Part shown: positions 61,341 to 64,000 of the stretch, piece by piece
How the letters are laid out: the number at the start of each line of letters is the position of its first letter
Numbering within the stretch: position 1 is the first letter of the stretch
Source of the DNA: Bradyrhizobium sediminis
GTDB taxonomy: Bacteria > Pseudomonadota > Alphaproteobacteria > Rhizobiales > Xanthobacteraceae
Reading direction: 5' to 3'
Assembly: GCF_018736085.1 (NCBI RefSeq)
Contig: NZ_CP076134.1
Span: forward strand, 1,560,501-1,624,500
Length of the DNA stretch: 64,000 nucleotides
The notes under the pieces: generated by a model
The model's input: the letters and a program-made list of their open reading frames with translations, nothing else
Told to the model about the DNA's origin: nothing
The model's database searches: none
Made by a program: the position numbers and the translations under genes

Positions 61341-62177
61341 ATGGACCTGAAGCAGATCCGGTATTTCGTGGCGGTGGCGGAAGCGGGCAGCTTCAGCGCC
61401 GGCGCCAGGCGCGCCTTCGTCACGCAACCGACGCTGTCGACGGCGATATCTGCGCTCGAGGCCGAACTGGGATTTGCATTGCTGGAGCGTCATGCGCGCG
61501 GCGTAAGGCTCACTGCAAAGGGCGAGGGGGCGCTCATTACCGCGCATTCGATCCTGCGGCAGACCGAACAGCTCAAGGCGGCCTCCCGCGACAAGCCTGC
61601 GGGCAAGCCGCTGCGGCTCGGAATACTGCCGACGCTGGCTCCGGCATTCGTGACCGGATGCCTGTCGCGGCTGATGGCGATCGACTCCGACAAGTCCTGG
61701 CGGACGGAAGATGCACCGCTGGCAAAGCTCCGCCAGCGGTTGGCCAATGGCCGCTACGATCTGATCTTGACCGCGCTGGGTCCACCGGCGCGTGGCCACC
61801 GGCAAGCGGAGCTGCTGACCGACAGACAGGCACTGGCCGTCTCGTCGCGCGCGTTCCCCCGCGGGCCGGTCTCGCCGGAAATCCTCTCGGGCCAGCCGCT
61901 GATCGTGCGCGTGCATTGCGAGCAGCTGCAGGCCGCTTCGCGCGTGCTTGATGCGTGGAAGGTGCGGCCGCGGGTGGTGGCGCAGACCGATAGCGACGCC
62001 AGGGCGCTCGCGATGGTCGCGGCCGGTCTCGGATTTTGCCTGATACCGGACAGCTTCGAACACCCTGATGTTCGCATGCTTCGTTCCGACGATGTTGAAT
62101 TGTCGCGGCGGCTGGGGTTTGAATGGGTGCGAGGCGCTGCGAATGGCTGGCTGGAGCGCGCGCTCGATCGTCTCTGA
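61341..62177 (+). CDS. LysR-family transcriptional regulator
   Basis: From the ATG at 61341 the protein is 278 residues. The winged HTH is clear (MDLKQIRYFVAVAEAGSFS, VTQPTLSTAISALEAELG) with the usual ligand-binding half after it. The likely target is the divergent thioesterase gene; the inducer is unknown. No good ribosome site is seen. Confidence 0.88.
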   Translation: MDLKQIRYFVAVAEAGSFSAGARRAFVTQPTLSTAISALEAELGFALLERHARGVRLTAKGEGALITAHSILRQTEQLKAASRDKPAGKPLRLGILPTLAPAFVTGCLSRLMAIDSDKSWRTEDAPLAKLRQRLANGRYDLILTALGPPARGHRQAELLTDRQALAVSSRAFPRGPVSPEILSGQPLIVRVHCEQLQAASRVLDAWKVRPRVVAQTDSDARALAMVAAGLGFCLIPDSFEHPDVRMLRSDDVELSRRLGFEWVRGAANGWLERALDRL

Positions 62178-62493
62178 ATTTTCCCGGAAGTCTGCAGCGG
62201 CGCGAGATGTTTCGTGCCGTGATGCCCGTCCGTCGCTTGCTGCAAAATTTTTCAAACAAAAGACGATGATGCAACGCAACTGCTATTCGTAGTTGTCGTT
62301 TTTTGGTCGCGAGCGCGAATGCGAAGGCCGCGCCGTCAGTTGGAATTCACCTGAAATTAAGCTGGTTGGGATTATCTCTCGGGGACGACCGAACGAGACT
62401 CCAAGATCTCTGCGGATTTTTCCGCGTCCGCACTTCGCAATTTCGGCGTCATTGTCCCTTGCAGTTGAAGTTTCTTGATCGAAGGCTCTGGCC
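62178..62493. other. Intergenic region before the chemoreceptor gene
   Basis: These 316 bp hold no gene I support. The strand carries short AT-rich runs such as AAAATTTTTC, probably promoter DNA for the chemoreceptor. No clear operator. Confidence 0.4.
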
Positions 62494-64000
62494 ATGAATC
62501 CGTCCGCCCAAGCTGCGACTGTCTGGAATATTCGCAATCTCCTCATCACGGCGGTAGCGCTGTTATCCCTGCTCGGGCTGGCGGTTTCAGGTTACGTGCT
62601 GCGCAATGCAAGCTTGGAGCGCGCCACCGCTTCCGATGCCGCATCGGTCAACGAAACCGCCGATCTGCTGCTGGAAAGCGCCGGCCAATGGGCGCGCGAG
62701 CGCGGCGCGGCCAACCTCGCATTGAATGCGGCCAATCCCTCAACGGATGCGCAGGTGGCGGCGATAGCGAATTTCCGGAAATCAGCGGATCAGCCATTTG
62801 AGCGCGCGCTCGGCCGCATGGCGGTGCAGACATTTGCCAATCGCGACCAGCTCATCGCAAACGCGAAGCGTGCCTTCGAACAAGTTGCAGCGCTTCGGCG
62901 CCAGGCCGACGCCGAAATGGTCAAGCCCGCAAGCGCGCGTCAGTCCCAGGTGGTGTCGCAATGGGCGCCGACCATCACCGGGCTGATCGTGGCGAGCCAG
63001 AATCTTCGCGTCGCCGCGGCGATGGATGAAGACAACGTCCAGGCGCGCCTGTCGAGCTTGCAGAGTCTCAAGCACTTCGTCTGGATCATGAGCGAGTATC
63101 TCGGTCGCGAGCGTGCCACGGTGGCGGCGCTGATCGCCGCCGCGAGACCGATGAATTCCCAGGAGATCGCCACCCTCGGCAACTTCCGGGGCCGGGTCGA
63201 GGCTGCATGGGACTATGTGCAGGCCTATGCTGCAAAAACTTCCGCTCCGCCGTCGGTAACGGCGGGCGCCGGCCGGCTGCGCGAACAGGTGATCCAGCGC
63301 TTCGAGGGTACACGCAAGGCGGTCTATGCCGCGGGGCTCGGCGGCGGAAACTACCCGGTCAGCTCCGCCGAATGGTTCAGCCAGTCGACGGCGGCCATCG
63401 ACGAAGTGATCGCATTGAGCGTGTTGGCAAGTCAGGAAGCCGCGCATCTGGCCGAAACCGCACAGCGCGACAGTCTGCAGATGCTGGTGCTCAACGGCTT
63501 CCTGATGACCTTCTCGCTGCTGCTTGCCGCGGCCACGCTCTGGATGGTGATCAGCCGCATCATCCGTTCGCTCGGTCAGATGACGGAGGCGATGAGCGAG
63601 CTGGCGGGTGGCGAGACGTCGGTCGTGGTTCCCTGCTCGAACCGCCGCGACGAAATGGGCTCGATGGCGCGCGCCTTGCTGGTATTCAAGGAAAATGCCG
63701 TGAGGATGCGGGACATGCAGGCCGAGCGGGAGGCCCTCGAAAAAGCCGCCCGGGAGGAAAAGATTGCCGCCATGGCCCGGCTTGCCGATGCCTTCGAAGG
63801 CACGGTCGGAGAAATCGTCGAAACCGTCACCGCGGCCTCGACCCAGCTCGAGGCTTCGGCCGGCACCCTGACGGCGACCGCCGCGCGGGCGCAGGAGCTT
63901 ACGACCATGGTCGCCGCTGCCTCGGAGGAGGCCTCGACCAATGTCCAGTCGGTGGCCTCCGCGAGCGAGGAGATGGCTTCCTCGGTCAACGAGATCAGCC
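62494..64000 (+). CDS. Methyl-accepting chemotaxis protein, cut by the right edge
   Basis: The frame from the ATG at 62494 stays open for 502 codons to the end of the window. One membrane helix near residues 17-37 (LITAVALLSLLGLAVSGYVL) leads to a mostly helical periplasmic sensor of about 290 residues. A second membrane helix (near residues 332-352) leads to a HAMP domain (SRIIRSLGQMTEAMSELAGGE) and then the start of the signalling domain (ASTQLEASAGTLTATAARAQ). The methyl-accepting and CheW-binding tip lies beyond the edge. The ligand is unknown. The sensor has no PAS or CACHE mark that I see. Confidence 0.88.
   Translation, partial: MNPSAQAATVWNIRNLLITAVALLSLLGLAVSGYVLRNASLERATASDAASVNETADLLLESAGQWARERGAANLALNAANPSTDAQVAAIANFRKSADQPFERALGRMAVQTFANRDQLIANAKRAFEQVAALRRQADAEMVKPASARQSQVVSQWAPTITGLIVASQNLRVAAAMDEDNVQARLSSLQSLKHFVWIMSEYLGRERATVAALIAAARPMNSQEIATLGNFRGRVEAAWDYVQAYAAKTSAPPSVTAGAGRLREQVIQRFEGTRKAVYAAGLGGGNYPVSSAEWFSQSTAAIDEVIALSVLASQEAAHLAETAQRDSLQMLVLNGFLMTFSLLLAAATLWMVISRIIRSLGQMTEAMSELAGGETSVVVPCSNRRDEMGSMARALLVFKENAVRMRDMQAEREALEKAAREEKIAAMARLADAFEGTVGEIVETVTAASTQLEASAGTLTATAARAQELTTMVAAASEEASTNVQSVASASEEMASSVNEIS

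Noticed and set aside
62283..62549. 88-codon frame on the - strand before the chemoreceptor
   Set aside because: Overlaps the chemoreceptor start and lacks features.

Overview
The window reads as the chromosome of a GC-rich alphaproteobacterium of the Bradyrhizobium/Rhodopseudomonas group. The main clues are a permuted two-piece tmRNA gene whose tag is ANDNYAPVAQAA, an alphaproteobacterial-type SspB, HWE-kinase and DUF2336 proteins, many small lineage-type proteins, and short dispersed palindromic repeats between and inside genes. I see no transposase, integrase, phage gene, CRISPR array, rRNA or tRNA gene. This is from reading the sequence; no database search was run.

Layout. 1-4.1 kb: two small proteins, a UvrD/PcrA helicase carrying a translated palindromic repeat, and a thioesterase. 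4.1-12.1 kb: FAD-linked oxidase, Tat-exported CotA-like multicopper oxidase, a Crp/Fnr regulator facing a cytochrome c across an FNR-type palindrome, an MFS carrier, and a TetR regulator facing a cytochrome P450 across a clean operator-like palindrome. 12.2-19.7 kb: large AsmA protein, flavodoxin-fold oxidoreductase, CarS-like membrane protein, metallophosphoesterase and MFS carrier. 19.7-24.3 kb: a tightly overlapping operon for phosphomannose isomerase, a two-domain glycosyltransferase and a GH130 enzyme. 24.6-29.1 kb: small proteins, a single-domain response regulator, an HWE histidine kinase and a DUF2336 protein. 29.2-33.6 kb: zinc alcohol dehydrogenase, feoAB iron(II) import and a TPR protein. 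33.7-38.7 kb: a CrtC/AttH-like protein facing a DUF3604 / parvulin / HupE-UreJ operon, with a perfect FixK/FNR box between. 38.7-42 kb: RHH and DUF4169 proteins, fumC, sspB and the tmRNA gene ssrA. 42.3-45.6 kb: a tripartite tricarboxylate transporter. 45.7-51.3 kb: thyA-folA, hflK-hflC, DUF2065 and a DegP-type protease. 51.3-52.3 kb: a decayed HepT/MntA module and a DUF4160/DUF2442 pair. 52.3-60.7 kb: serB, miaA and the branched-chain amino-acid locus (ilv leader and attenuator, ilvB, threonine dehydratase-like gene, ilvN, methyltransferase, LysE exporter, ilvC). 60.8-64 kb: thioesterase, LysR regulator and a chemoreceptor cut by the right edge.

The points most worth a second look are: (1) palindromic repeats that enter coding sequence (in frame in the helicase, and supplying the end and stop of miaA) or sit next to duplicated gene 3' ends (feoB, ilvC); (2) the adjacency of ssrA and sspB, the tag RNA and the adaptor that delivers tagged proteins to ClpXP; (3) the DUF3604-parvulin-HupE/UreJ operon behind a FixK/FNR box; (4) the PMI-glycosyltransferase-GH130 operon; (5) a complete ilv attenuation leader.
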